DNA of 9,974 nucleotides from NCBI GenBank assembly GCA_002693605.1, contig NZQO01000066.1, positions 1 through 9,974 of the forward strand. The letters are read 5' to 3'. The DNA comes from Flavobacteriaceae bacterium (GTDB lineage Bacteria; Bacteroidota; Bacteroidia; Flavobacteriales; Flavobacteriaceae). The position numbers were made by a program, and so were the translations under genes. This document shows, piece by piece, positions 1 to 6,961 of this stretch. Each line of letters starts with the position of its first letter. Position 1 is the first letter of the stretch. The notes under the pieces are model-generated. The model did no database searches. It had not been told where the DNA came from and was given only the letters and a program-made list of their open reading frames with translations.

Positions 1-348
1 AACCGAAGTTGCCAGACCTGTCACTACAACTTCTTCGAGGGCCTGTGCAGATTCCCCCAAGGTAACATCAATCGGGGTCCTGTCTATGGCTCGAAATTCC
101 AAGGTCTCATAACCTAGCGAGCTAAATACCAAGACCGTTGGCAAGCTAGCCACTTCTATGGTAAAGGATCCCTCCATCCCAGTTGTGGTGCCATTGGTGG
201 TCCCTTTTTCAATAACGTTGACGAACGGCACGGTGTCGCCTCGTTCCCCGTTTACCACCCCGGTTAGAGTGACTTGGGCAAATACCAAGCTGGGAAAGAT
301 TAATAATAGCAACAGTAGCCTATTGCGATTAGCGTTGTTTTGTTTCAT
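1..348 (-). CDS. SusC/RagA-family TonB-linked outer membrane receptor, N-terminal fragment (3' end outside window)
   Basis: The first 116 residues of an outer-membrane receptor that would import a large ligand (glycan or peptide) using TonB energy. Residues 1-24 form a signal peptide: a short polar start, a run of six leucines and cleavage at LVFA/Q, so the mature protein begins at Gln25. Residues 26 to about 104 are a carboxypeptidase-regulatory-like beta-sandwich, recognisable from GVVNGERGDTVPFVNVIEKG, a TTNGTTTG repeat and the VFSSLGYET strand. EEVVVTG at 105-111 is the typical linker at the start of the plug domain. This order is characteristic of SusC/RagA proteins, which usually run to about 1000 residues; the plug and barrel lie outside the window. 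Whether a SusD partner follows, and hence the substrate, cannot be seen. The ATG at 348 is the first that gives a complete signal peptide. The gene is divergent from aspS. Confidence 0.88.
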   Translation of the reverse strand, partial: MKQNNANRNRLLLLLLIFPSLVFAQVTLTGVVNGERGDTVPFVNVIEKGTTNGTTTGMEGSFTIEVASLPTVLVFSSLGYETLEFRAIDRTPIDVTLGESAQALEEVVVTGLATSV

Positions 349-523
349 AATTGTGGGTTTATTGTTAATCCTTCGAATTTAGTGAAGTTATTTTAAACTA
401 TCCGTATTAATTCCAAACATTGGTTAAATTCTTTTCAACAGGATATGAACCGGCCAAAATAACTCCCTAAAAATCATCCAATAGCTTTTATCTTTTTAAA
501 TTTGCACCACTTAAATTTCAGTC
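349..523. other. Divergent intergenic region between the SusC-like gene and aspS
   Basis: AT-rich 175-base region that must hold promoters for both divergent genes. The plus-strand -7 candidate is listed separately. For the minus-strand receptor gene the best candidate I see is TTATTTTG (reverse of 455-462), one mismatch from TAnnTTTG, with a TTG (reverse of 479-481) 16 bases upstream. That would leave a leader of roughly 100 nt, so it is tentative. No stem-loop, repeat or small gene stands out. Confidence 0.45.
497..504 (+). promoter_or_regulatory. Candidate Bacteroidetes -7 promoter element for aspS
   Basis: TAAATTTG is an exact match to the TAnnTTTG element used by the Bacteroidetes primary sigma factor. 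It lies 19 bases before the aspS ATG, which would give a leader of about a dozen nucleotides. There is no clear TTG -33 element at the expected distance, so the assignment rests on the -7 match and its position. Confidence 0.45.
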
Positions 524-2281
524 ATGTACAGAACGCACACCAACGGCGAGTTACGCGCCGCGCATATAAATGAAGTGGTTACCCTCTCGGGTTGGGTACA
601 AAAAACACGCGATAAGGGCTTTATGGTTTGGGTGGACCTCCGGGATCGCTACGGCATTACGCAGCTTATCTTCGACGAGGAGCGCACCCCGAAGGATGTG
701 ATGGAGAAAGCCTCGCAACTGGGCCGTGAGTTCGTTATTCAGGCTACCGGCAAGGTGATTGAGCGCGAGAGCAAGAACCCCAATATGTCTACGGGAGATA
801 TCGAGATTCTCGTTTCTGAAATTTCAATCCTCAATGCATCACTCACGCCTCCATTTACCATCGAGGACGATACCGATGGCGGCGAGGACTTACGAATGAA
901 GTACCGCTATCTGGACATTCGCCGGCAGCCCGTGCGCCGCAACCTAGTGTTTCGGCACAAGGTAACCATGGCCGTGCGCAATTACCTTTCTCAAAAGAAT
1001 TTCATTGAGGTGGAAACGCCTTACCTTATAAAATCGACGCCCGAGGGCGCCCGCGATTTCGTGGTACCATCGCGAATGAACGAAGGCCAATTTTACGCTC
1101 TGCCCCAATCGCCACAAACTTTCAAGCAGTTGTTGATGGTGGGAGGTATGGACAAGTATTTCCAGATTGTAAAGTGCTTTCGCGACGAAGACCTTCGCGC
1201 CGACCGGCAACCGGAGTTTACACAGATAGACTGCGAGATGGCGTTTGTGGAACAGGAGGATATTCTCCAGACATTCGAAGGGCTTACAAGGCACCTTCTG
1301 AAGGAAATAAACGGGGTCGAGGTGGACGAATTTGCCCGTATAACTTATGACGAGGCGATGAGGCGCTACGGAAATGACAAGCCGGATATCCGCTTCGGAA
1401 TGGAATTCGGCGAACTGAACGCCGTAGCACAGCACAAGGATTTCAATGTGTTCAACCAAGCCGAATTGGTCGTGGGCATCGCAGTTCCGCAGGGAAATGG
1501 AATGACGCGGAAGGAAATAGACCAATTAATTGACTGGGTAAAGCGCCCGCAAATTGGTGCCCTTGGCATGGTATACGTGCGCTGTAACGAAGATGGCAGC
1601 TACAAATCGTCTGTCGATAAATTTTACGACCAGCAGGACCTCGCAAAATGGGCAGAGGCTACGGGTGCCACCCCTGGTGATATTATTTTAGTGCTCTCTG
1701 GCGAAACCCATAAAACCCGCACCCAACTTAGCGCGCTGCGCATGGAGTTGGCCTCGCGCCTGGGACTTCGTAAATCGGACGAGTTTGCCCCCCTCTGGGT
1801 GGTTGACTTCCCGCTCCTGGAGTGGGACGAGGAGACGCAGCGCTACCACGCCATGCACCACCCGTTTACCGCGCCAAAGCCGGGACAGCTGGAATTGTTA
1901 AAGACAAACCCTGCTGCCGTAAAGGCCAATGCGTACGATTTGGTGCTGAACGGAAATGAGATTGGCGGTGGTTCCATACGTATTCACGACAAACAGGTGC
2001 AAGCCAAGATGTTCGACTACCTCGGCTTTTCGGAACAGGAGGCCAAGGCACAGTTCGGGTTCCTCATGGATGCTTTTCAGTACGGGGCGCCGCCGCACGG
2101 GGGCATCGCGTTTGGCCTGGACCGCTTGGTAGCGATTTTGGGCGGACAGGAAACCATTCGCGATTTTATCGCGTTTCCGAAGAATAACGCGGGGCGTGAT
2201 GTAATGATTGACGCACCCGCCCCTATTGATAGCGATCAATTGGATGAGTTGCACTTGCAACTCAATCTAAAAAAATTGTAA
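524..2281 (+). CDS. aspS: Aspartyl-tRNA synthetase (class II, bacterial type)
   Basis: Cytoplasmic enzyme that charges tRNA-Asp with aspartate in an ATP-dependent reaction. At 585 residues it has the usual bacterial length. Residues 1 to about 105 are the anticodon-binding OB fold ([26 protein letters not shown]). The class II core follows: motif 1 around 155-180 (FIEVETPYL), the aspartate-binding stretch [14 protein letters not shown] around 192-205, motif 2 at 219-236 ([18 protein letters not shown]), GGGSIRIHD at 481-489 and motif 3 at 526-540 ([18 protein letters not shown]-binding Arg534). The bacterial GAD insertion lies at about 285-425. All key catalytic motifs are intact. Lys31 occupies the L1-loop site (Leu30 in E. 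coli, His31 in P. aeruginosa) discussed for tRNA discrimination, so specificity for tRNA-Asp alone cannot be settled by that residue. The ATG at 524 matches the conserved N-terminus of Bacteroidetes AspRS. A strong terminator follows directly. Confidence 0.98.
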   Translation: MYRTHTNGELRAAHINEVVTLSGWVQKTRDKGFMVWVDLRDRYGITQLIFDEERTPKDVMEKASQLGREFVIQATGKVIERESKNPNMSTGDIEILVSEISILNASLTPPFTIEDDTDGGEDLRMKYRYLDIRRQPVRRNLVFRHKVTMAVRNYLSQKNFIEVETPYLIKSTPEGARDFVVPSRMNEGQFYALPQSPQTFKQLLMVGGMDKYFQIVKCFRDEDLRADRQPEFTQIDCEMAFVEQEDILQTFEGLTRHLLKEINGVEVDEFARITYDEAMRRYGNDKPDIRFGMEFGELNAVAQHKDFNVFNQAELVVGIAVPQGNGMTRKEIDQLIDWVKRPQIGALGMVYVRCNEDGSYKSSVDKFYDQQDLAKWAEATGATPGDIILVLSGETHKTRTQLSALRMELASRLGLRKSDEFAPLWVVDFPLLEWDEETQRYHAMHHPFTAPKPGQLELLKTNPAAVKANAYDLVLNGNEIGGGSIRIHDKQVQAKMFDYLGFSEQEAKAQFGFLMDAFQYGAPPHGGIAFGLDRLVAILGGQETIRDFIAFPKNNAGRDVMIDAPAPIDSDQLDELHLQLNLKKL

Positions 2282-2285
2282 TTTT

Positions 2286-2312
2286 AAAATCCTGCACTCC
2301 GCAGGATTTTTT
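2286..2312 (+). terminator. Rho-independent terminator after aspS
   Basis: Stem of 10 base pairs: 2286-2295 (AAAATCCTGC) pairs with 2301-2310 (GCAGGATTTT) around the loop ACTCC, and the run of T ends at 2312. It begins five bases after the aspS stop codon. Only 12 bases separate its end from the next start codon (2325), so it also forms the leader of the CLC gene. Confidence 0.85.
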
Positions 2313-2324
2313 AATGGAAGCCAT

Positions 2325-4118
2325 ATGCCCAAGCCATCGCTCTTAAAACGGTTTTATATTTGGCGGCTAAAGTACATTCCGCAGCGCCAATTTATACTGT
2401 TGGTTAGCATTATCGTGGGATTTCTATCTGGTGTAGGTGCCGTACTCATCAAGAACGGCACCCACTTTATTCAATTGCTGCTGGAGGGTAAGCTTATTGA
2501 GGAGTACCACCACGCATTCTACTTCATATTTCCCATAATTGGCCTGGGCCTGGTGTATTTGCTCACCAAATTCGTAATTCGTCAACAAATGGCGCAGGGG
2601 ATCCCCGCCACGTTGTTCGCGATAGCAAAGAAAAAGGGAATAATGCGGCGCTTCCAGATGTTCGGGAGCCTACTTGCCGCCCCCATTACGGTGGGCTTCG
2701 GCGGATCGGTAGGATTGGAAGGCCCGACCGTGGCCACGGGTGCTGCAATAAGCTCAAACCTGTCACGCTTTCTGCATATGAACCAGGCAACACGCACCCT
2801 ATTGATTGGCTGTGCGGCGGCCGGGGCGATGTCATCCATGTTCAAGGCGCCCATTGCCGCCATTATCTTCGCCATTGAAGTATTTAGCCTAGACCTCACC
2901 TTGGCTTCCCTAATTCCGCTGTTGCTGGCATCTGTGTCGGCTATCATAACTTCTTATTTTTTCTTCGGAAATGACATCCTGCTGCCCTTTGAAATTGAGG
3001 ATGAATTCACCTTTTCCGATTTACCCTTCTATATGGTCATGGGCGTAATCGCAGCGATGGTGTCGGTTTACTTTACGGAAACCTATGAAAGGCTACAAAA
3101 ATTATTCGAAAAAATTGGATCGCCCCTTAAACGTTTGGTTCTGGGCGGGCTGGGTATTGGCGTGTTGGTCTATTTTATTCCGCCACTCTACGGGGAGGGG
3201 TTCGACGTAATAAACAATTTGGTGCAAGGCAACCCTGAAAGGGCTCTTGAGAATAACATCTTTCGCTGGGATGTGAAAAATGTGTGGGTGGTAATCGCCT
3301 TGCTAAGCGGCCTAGTATTATTTAAGGTAATCGCCACCTCGCTCACCTTCGGTGCCGGGGGCGTTGGCGGAATTTTCTCACCGACACTTTTTATGGGAAG
3401 TATTATGGGGTATTGCTTTGCCAAGACCGTAAATGCACTCGATTTTTTGAACCACCCCATTTCCGAAAGTAATTTCACCTTGGTAGGAATGACAGGCCTA
3501 ATGGCGGGGGTCCTTCACGCCCCGTTAACCGCCATTTTCTTGATCGCTGAGGTAACAGGAGGTTACGAGTTGTTCTTGCCGCTGATGATTACCTCAGCCC
3601 TTGCCTTCGCGCTTACCAAATATTTTGTCCCCCACTCGGTATATGCTATGGAGTTGGGTCGAAAAGGCGAGCTCATCACCCATAATAAAGACCACGCCGT
3701 TTTGACCTTAATGGACCTACAAACGGTTATTGAGCGAAATTTCGTGGCCGTGCATCCGGGCATGGTGCTCGAAGAGATAATAAATCAAGCCATTATCCGG
3801 TCTAACCGAAATATCTTCCCCGTTTTGGAAAGGGAGTCTGAGCGATTGGTAGGCGTTATCCTGCTGGACGACCTGCGGCCCGTTATGTTCGATCGAAGCC
3901 TTTACCAGGAAATTACCGCTGCAGAACTTATGCAAAACCCGCCGGAAATTATACATTTGGAAACTGATAAAATGACCGATGTGATGGGCAAGTTCCAACG
4001 CACTGGCGCTTGGAACTTACCGGTGGTTTCGGAAGGGAAGTATCACGGCTTCGTTTCAAAATCGAAACTGCTGACGGCCTATCGCAGAAAATTAATCGAT
4101 TTTTCCCTTAAGCAATGA
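2325..4118 (+). CDS. CLC-family anion channel/transporter with C-terminal CBS domain pair
   Basis: Inner-membrane CLC protein (597 residues) that moves chloride or a related anion. Residues about 20-440 are the CLC membrane core. The conserved motifs, aligned by eye to E. coli ClC-ec1, are AQGIP at 90-94 (GSGIP), GLEGPTV at 130-136 with the external gating glutamate Glu132 (E148), FKAPIAAIIFAIEVF at 173-187, GGIFSP at 348-353 (GIFAP), and Tyr440 (Y445). Residues about 463-580 are two CBS domains, which bind nucleotides and tune gating in other CLCs. Two positions are unusual: Gln91 replaces the filter serine S107, and Val186 replaces the internal proton glutamate E203. Valine at that site is found in eukaryotic CLC channels, so a chloride/proton exchanger should not be assumed. 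The start is 12 bases after the aspS terminator and no promoter is visible between them. The stop overlaps the next start as ATGA. Confidence 0.93.
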   Translation: MPKPSLLKRFYIWRLKYIPQRQFILLVSIIVGFLSGVGAVLIKNGTHFIQLLLEGKLIEEYHHAFYFIFPIIGLGLVYLLTKFVIRQQMAQGIPATLFAIAKKKGIMRRFQMFGSLLAAPITVGFGGSVGLEGPTVATGAAISSNLSRFLHMNQATRTLLIGCAAAGAMSSMFKAPIAAIIFAIEVFSLDLTLASLIPLLLASVSAIITSYFFFGNDILLPFEIEDEFTFSDLPFYMVMGVIAAMVSVYFTETYERLQKLFEKIGSPLKRLVLGGLGIGVLVYFIPPLYGEGFDVINNLVQGNPERALENNIFRWDVKNVWVVIALLSGLVLFKVIATSLTFGAGGVGGIFSPTLFMGSIMGYCFAKTVNALDFLNHPISESNFTLVGMTGLMAGVLHAPLTAIFLIAEVTGGYELFLPLMITSALAFALTKYFVPHSVYAMELGRKGELITHNKDHAVLTLMDLQTVIERNFVAVHPGMVLEEIINQAIIRSNRNIFPVLERESERLVGVILLDDLRPVMFDRSLYQEITAAELMQNPPEIIHLETDKMTDVMGKFQRTGAWNLPVVSEGKYHGFVSKSKLLTAYRRKLIDFSLKQ

Positions 4119-4360
4119 GACTTTTTCTACTACTACTTTTCATGATAATCGCCGGGGGCGTGTCCTTCGGATTCTACATTCGCGAGGAAGATTATACCCT
4201 TGGCGAATTTTGCATAGGCGGCTCCATCGCGATGCTATTTTTTGTATGGATGCCTATTTTTATCTACCACCGTTGGAGAAAGCGAAATTTCAAGGATTAT
4301 ATGTTAACGAAGGAAAACCTAGATAAGATGCGCGATAAGGGACGGGAGAAAAAGCTGTAA
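4115..4360 (+). CDS. Small two-helix membrane protein coupled to the CLC gene
   Basis: I do not recognise a named family. The 81-residue product has two predicted membrane helices: residues about 2-21 (very Leu/Ile/Phe-rich, ending GGVSFGF) and about 31-51 (FCIGGSIAMLFFVWMPIFIY). A short acidic loop (REEDYTLGE) lies between them. The tail from residue 52 is strongly basic (HRWRKRNFK, ending GREKK). By the positive-inside rule the tail is cytoplasmic, which puts both ends in the cytoplasm. Its ATG overlaps the TGA stop of the CLC gene (ATGA), so translation is probably coupled. This suggests, but does not show, a role with the CLC protein, for example as a small accessory subunit. The first helix could instead be read as a signal peptide, but no clear cleavage site follows it. 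Real coding is supported by the coupling and clean membrane topology. Confidence 0.75.
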   Translation: MRLFLLLLFMIIAGGVSFGFYIREEDYTLGEFCIGGSIAMLFFVWMPIFIYHRWRKRNFKDYMLTKENLDKMRDKGREKKL

Positions 4361-4389
4361 ATCAGTTGGTTTTTTAAAAAATTCACTTT

Positions 4390-4425
4390 TTGTTAACATT
4401 TCAACATAGAAATATCTTACCTTTG
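4390..4425 (+). promoter_or_regulatory. Promoter of the cold-shock gene
   Basis: TACCTTTG at 4418-4425 exactly matches the Bacteroidetes -7 element TAnnTTTG. A TTG at 4390-4392 may serve as the -33 element, but the 25-base gap is slightly longer than usual. Transcription would start near 4432, leaving a short, very AT-rich leader of about 25 nt before the ATG at 4458. This is unlike the long structured cold-shock leaders of E. coli cspA. Confidence 0.6.
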
Positions 4426-4457
4426 AGTTATTATTAATTCATATTTTTTTTATTACA

Positions 4458-4655
4458 ATGGAAGGAACAGTAAAATTTTTTAACGAAGCTAAAGGCTATG
4501 GCTTCATCACCAACGATGAAACCGGTAAAGACATTTTTGTGCACGTAACCGGCCTAAACGGACAAAACCTTAATGAAGGTGATCGCGTAGAATATGTTGA
4601 AGAAGAAGGAAGAAAAGGGATGGTAGCGGGACAAGTTCGCGTTATCCACGATTAA
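4458..4655 (+). CDS. Cold-shock domain protein (CspA family)
   Basis: Small cytoplasmic single-stranded nucleic-acid-binding protein that acts as an RNA chaperone. The 65 residues are one complete cold-shock domain, the usual length. It starts GTVKFFNEAKGYGFI, with RNP1 at 12-17 (KGYGFI) and RNP2 at 25-30 (DIFVHV); Phe8, Tyr14, Phe16, Phe27 and His29 supply the stacking surface. The position that is Trp in E. coli CspA (VKWF) is Phe here. The sequence closes with the acidic EYVEEEGRKGMVAGQV segment typical of the family. It has its own promoter and a strong terminator, so it is probably a monocistronic, highly expressed gene. Whether it is truly cold-induced or constitutive cannot be told from the sequence. 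Confidence 0.95.
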   Translation: MEGTVKFFNEAKGYGFITNDETGKDIFVHVTGLNGQNLNEGDRVEYVEEEGRKGMVAGQVRVIHD

Positions 4656-4682
4656 GATATATCTTTACAACCGCCAAAAAAG

Positions 4683-4711
4683 AAAAAACCCGCTGTCACA
4701 GCGGGTTTTTT
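4683..4711. terminator. Bidirectional terminator between csp and tadA
   Basis: CCCGCTG (4689-4695) pairs with CAGCGGG (4699-4705) around the loop TCA. The stem is flanked by six A on the left and six T on the right, so either strand gives a GC-rich hairpin followed by a U run. It sits between convergent csp (+) and tadA (-). The tadA stop codon (4711-4713, minus) abuts the hairpin base and shares its last base with the T run. Confidence 0.92.
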
Positions 4712-5160
4712 TAATTTAAGTTTCGTCTTTCAATAAAAAAACGTTTTAGCAGGCCGGCAGCCTCCTCTTTCAAAATACCGCCCCGAAGTTCTGTCTTTGG
4801 ATGCAAGGTGGTGTTATACGCAATGCACCCGCGATGCTCGTCTCGGGCCCCGTACACAATGTTCGAAATTTGACTCCAATACAAGGCCCCGGCGCACATT
4901 TGGCAAGGTTCTAGGGTTACGTAAAGGGTGCATCCCTTCAAGTACTTACCCCCAAGATAATTGGCAGCGGCCGTAATGGCCTGCATCTCGGCATGGGCGG
5001 TTACATCGTGCAGCGTCTCCGTTAGGTTATGGGCACGTGCAATAATTTGGTTTTCAACGACGATTACCGCACCTACGGGTATTTCATTTTTCCGATAGGC
5101 CTCCTGCGCTTCCTGCAGGGCCTTTTTCATAAAATAGGTATCGTCGTAGGGAGTAATCAA
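4711..5160 (-). CDS. tadA: tRNA adenosine(34) deaminase TadA
   Basis: Zinc-dependent deaminase that converts wobble A34 to inosine in tRNA-Arg(ACG), an essential step for decoding CGN codons. The 149-residue protein has the full cytidine/deoxycytidylate-deaminase fold. HAEMQAI at 56-62 supplies the zinc ligand His56 and the proton-shuttling Glu58. PCQMCAGAL at 85-93 supplies ligands Cys86 and Cys89. NEIPVGAVIV at 25-34 and ARAHNLTE at 41-48 match the TadA substrate-pocket strands; the latter region helps separate TadA from other deaminases, together with the VYGARDEHRG stretch after the zinc site. I keep the ATG at 5160, because MITPYDDTYFMKKAL resembles known flavobacterial TadA starts better than the internal Met11. 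It lies 17 bases downstream of the ankyrin gene and is probably co-transcribed with it. Confidence 0.96.
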   Translation of the reverse strand: MITPYDDTYFMKKALQEAQEAYRKNEIPVGAVIVVENQIIARAHNLTETLHDVTAHAEMQAITAAANYLGGKYLKGCTLYVTLEPCQMCAGALYWSQISNIVYGARDEHRGCIAYNTTLHPKTELRGGILKEEAAGLLKRFFIERRNLN

Positions 5161-5177
5161 TGCTTGGATTTTAGATA

Positions 5178-5648
5178 TTATGCCTTTTGGAGCATTTCGG
5201 CTATTTCCCGCATTCCCTGCATATTGGCATGGTCAATGGCCTTTTTGCCGCTTTCGTCAGCGATTTCAGGGTTGGCGCCATGCGCGAGCAACAAGGATAC
5301 AATCTCTTTCTTTCCGAAGGTGGCAGCGAAGATAAGGGCGGTGGCGCCGTTAAAGTTAGTTACATTGGGTTGTGCCCCACGCTCCAGCAAAAGCTTGGAA
5401 ATGGCAAGGTTGCCCTTGAAGCAAACTCCCATCAAGGCAGTGTTGCCAGAAGCATCTTGGGCGTCTACATCTTGCGGATAACTGAGAATGGTACCGGAAA
5501 TCTTCTCCAAACCGTAGTAAGTAGCCAACAAAAGTGGGGTATAACCGCGGCCATCGCGTTGGTTCACCAGATCGGGATCCTGTTCCAGCAACCGGGTAAC
5601 CTCTTCATGATTCTGATTGCGTATGGCGGTAAAAAGCGCTTCGTTCAT
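5178..5648 (-). CDS. Ankyrin-repeat protein
   Basis: Protein-protein interaction scaffold of 156 residues made almost entirely of ankyrin repeats. The N-terminal helix pair (ALFTAIRNQNHEEVTRLLEQ) caps three regular repeats starting near residues 35 (GYTPLLLATYYG), 68 (GNTALMGVCFKG) and 100 (GATALIFAATFG), and a C-terminal cap begins near 132 (GKKAIDHANMQG). The consensus G-TAL--A---G---I--LLL--GA is clear in the third and fourth units. There is no signal peptide or membrane helix, so it is probably cytoplasmic. Its partner is unknown. It sits 69 bases after the aminotransferase and 17 bases before tadA on the same strand with no terminator between them, so it is likely part of one transcript. 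Nothing links it mechanistically to tRNA editing beyond position. Confidence 0.9.
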   Translation of the reverse strand: MNEALFTAIRNQNHEEVTRLLEQDPDLVNQRDGRGYTPLLLATYYGLEKISGTILSYPQDVDAQDASGNTALMGVCFKGNLAISKLLLERGAQPNVTNFNGATALIFAATFGKKEIVSLLLAHGANPEIADESGKKAIDHANMQGMREIAEMLQKA

Positions 5649-5717
5649 TGCATAAAATTATAAAAACAATACCACATAAAATATTCTGGATGACGGATTA
5701 TTCTAATAAAACCCAGC

Positions 5718-6854
5718 CTAAATCGCATTTAAAATTTCAGCAGCCCGCTCCAGGGTGTCATCGGTTTTGGCGAAACAAACACGCAACTGCTTGTAATCTT
5801 CTCCATTGTCGTTGAAAACGGAGGTGGGGATCATCGCCACTCCGTGCTGCTTGGTAAGTCGCTCGGCAAAGGCGACATCATTTTCGTCGGTTATTTCTGA
5901 AAAGTCCAACAACTGAAAATAAGTGCCCTGCGAAGGGCGCACCAAAAATCTGGAATCTTCAATCAACTTTATGAACTGATCGCGCTTTTCCTGATAAAAT
6001 GCCGGCAACCCCAGATAATGTGAAGGGGTTTTTAAATAGGTGGCCAAGGCCTTCTGCACCGGGTGGTTGACGCAGAAAACCACGAATTGGTGCACCTTTC
6101 GAAATTCGTCCATCAACATTTTCGGGGCTAGGCAACATCCTAGCTTCCACCCGGTGTTGTGGAATGTCTTTCCAAAGGAGGCAGTAATGAAACTGCGCGC
6201 GGTAAGCGCCTCGTACCGCGCGGCACTTAAATGGGTGTTCCCATCAAAAGTGATGTGCTCGTACACCTCATCGCTTATTACAAGGAGATCGTGCTTTTCA
6301 ACCAAGGCCTGCAACGCTAACATGTCACTTTCTGAAAAAATTACACCAGTTGGGTTGTGCGGCGAGTTGATGATAATCATCTTCGTTCGGTCGGTAATCT
6401 TATCGGCCACCGCGTCCCAATCGGGGGCAAAGTTGGGAGACCGCATCTGCACCGCCACCGTTTTTCCGCCGAACAATTCTACCGTGGGCTCATAACAATC
6501 GTAGGCGGGGGTAAAAACGATAACTTCGTCGCCCCGCCGTATAGTCGCCGCAATAGCCGTGAAAATAGCTTGGGTAGCCCCGGTGGTAACGGTGATCTCC
6601 GATTCGGGCGTGTACCTCCGGTTATGGAGCCTATGGGTTTTCAGCGCTATTTGCTCGCGCAATTCCATATCGCCCGCCAACGGCGCGTATTGGTTGAATC
6701 CTGCTTGCATGGCATTGGACACTAGGGCAATTAGCGTTGGGTCGCTTGCGAAATTTGGAAACCCCTGTGAGAGATTTATAGCTTTGTGCGTTAGGGCCAT
6801 TTGGCTCATTACAGAAAATATGCTCGTGGAGGTATTGGGAAGTTTCGATATCAT
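5718..6854 (-). CDS. ybdL: Methionine aminotransferase, YbdL-like (PLP-dependent, class I)
   Basis: Cytoplasmic PLP enzyme that moves the amino group between methionine (or another large amino acid) and a 2-oxo acid, the last step of methionine salvage in many bacteria. It is full length at 378 residues and follows E. coli YbdL closely from the start (SKLPNTSTSIFSVMSQMA against SKLPQLGTTIFTQMSALA), which supports the ATG at 6854. Key residues are visible: NLSQGFP at 27-33 for substrate binding, GAT at 92-94 and Tyr118 around the cofactor phosphate and ring, PHNPTG at 165-170 with Asn167, DEVYEH at 195-200 with Asp195 and Tyr198, the Schiff-base lysine Lys229 in SFGKT, and the carboxylate-binding Arg358 in LRVCFA. 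The family also includes kynurenine aminotransferases, so the physiological amino donor is an inference. It heads the probable minus-strand cluster with the ankyrin gene and tadA. Confidence 0.93.
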   Translation of the reverse strand: MISKLPNTSTSIFSVMSQMALTHKAINLSQGFPNFASDPTLIALVSNAMQAGFNQYAPLAGDMELREQIALKTHRLHNRRYTPESEITVTTGATQAIFTAIAATIRRGDEVIVFTPAYDCYEPTVELFGGKTVAVQMRSPNFAPDWDAVADKITDRTKMIIINSPHNPTGVIFSESDMLALQALVEKHDLLVISDEVYEHITFDGNTHLSAARYEALTARSFITASFGKTFHNTGWKLGCCLAPKMLMDEFRKVHQFVVFCVNHPVQKALATYLKTPSHYLGLPAFYQEKRDQFIKLIEDSRFLVRPSQGTYFQLLDFSEITDENDVAFAERLTKQHGVAMIPTSVFNDNGEDYKQLRVCFAKTDDTLERAAEILNAI

Positions 6855-6886
6855 CTCTTAAAAATACGGATATAGCGCCTTCTAGA

Positions 6887-6894
6887 CAAACATA
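6887..6894 (-). promoter_or_regulatory. Candidate -7 promoter element for the aminotransferase cluster
   Basis: Read on the minus strand, TATGTTTG matches TAnnTTTG exactly. It lies 32 bases before the aminotransferase ATG, implying a leader of about 25 nt. I see no TTG at the -33 distance, so this is moderate evidence only. Confidence 0.4.
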
Positions 6895-6932
6895 ATTCCG
6901 CATAGGGAGGCTGAAAATTTCGCGGAAAACCG

Positions 6933-6940
6933 TACCTTGT
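6933..6940 (+). promoter_or_regulatory. Weak candidate -7 element for the hybrid kinase gene
   Basis: TACCTTGT resembles the -7 element TAnnTTTG except at the last two bases. It lies 21 bases before the kinase ATG in the 107-base divergent region. No -33 TTG is evident, so this is a positional guess. Confidence 0.25.
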
Positions 6941-6961
6941 GGTGGTATTAACCTGTCCTCA

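Noticed and set aside
158..382. Plus-strand open frame of 74 codons at the left edge.
   Set aside because: It is antisense to the SusC/RagA receptor start, whose signal peptide and domain pattern are unmistakable; the plus-strand product has no recognisable features.
944..1646. Several minus-strand open frames inside aspS.
   Set aside because: They are shadows of a full-length AspRS with all class II motifs intact; there is no independent support for antisense genes.
4371..4384. TTTTTTAAAAAA palindrome after the small membrane protein gene as a terminator.
   Set aside because: It has no GC pairs and no loop, so it is not a credible intrinsic terminator.
5029..5663. Two overlapping plus-strand open frames (about 150 codons each) antisense to tadA and the ankyrin gene.
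   Set aside because: The minus-strand frames carry clear deaminase and ankyrin motifs. The plus-strand translations show no domain pattern.
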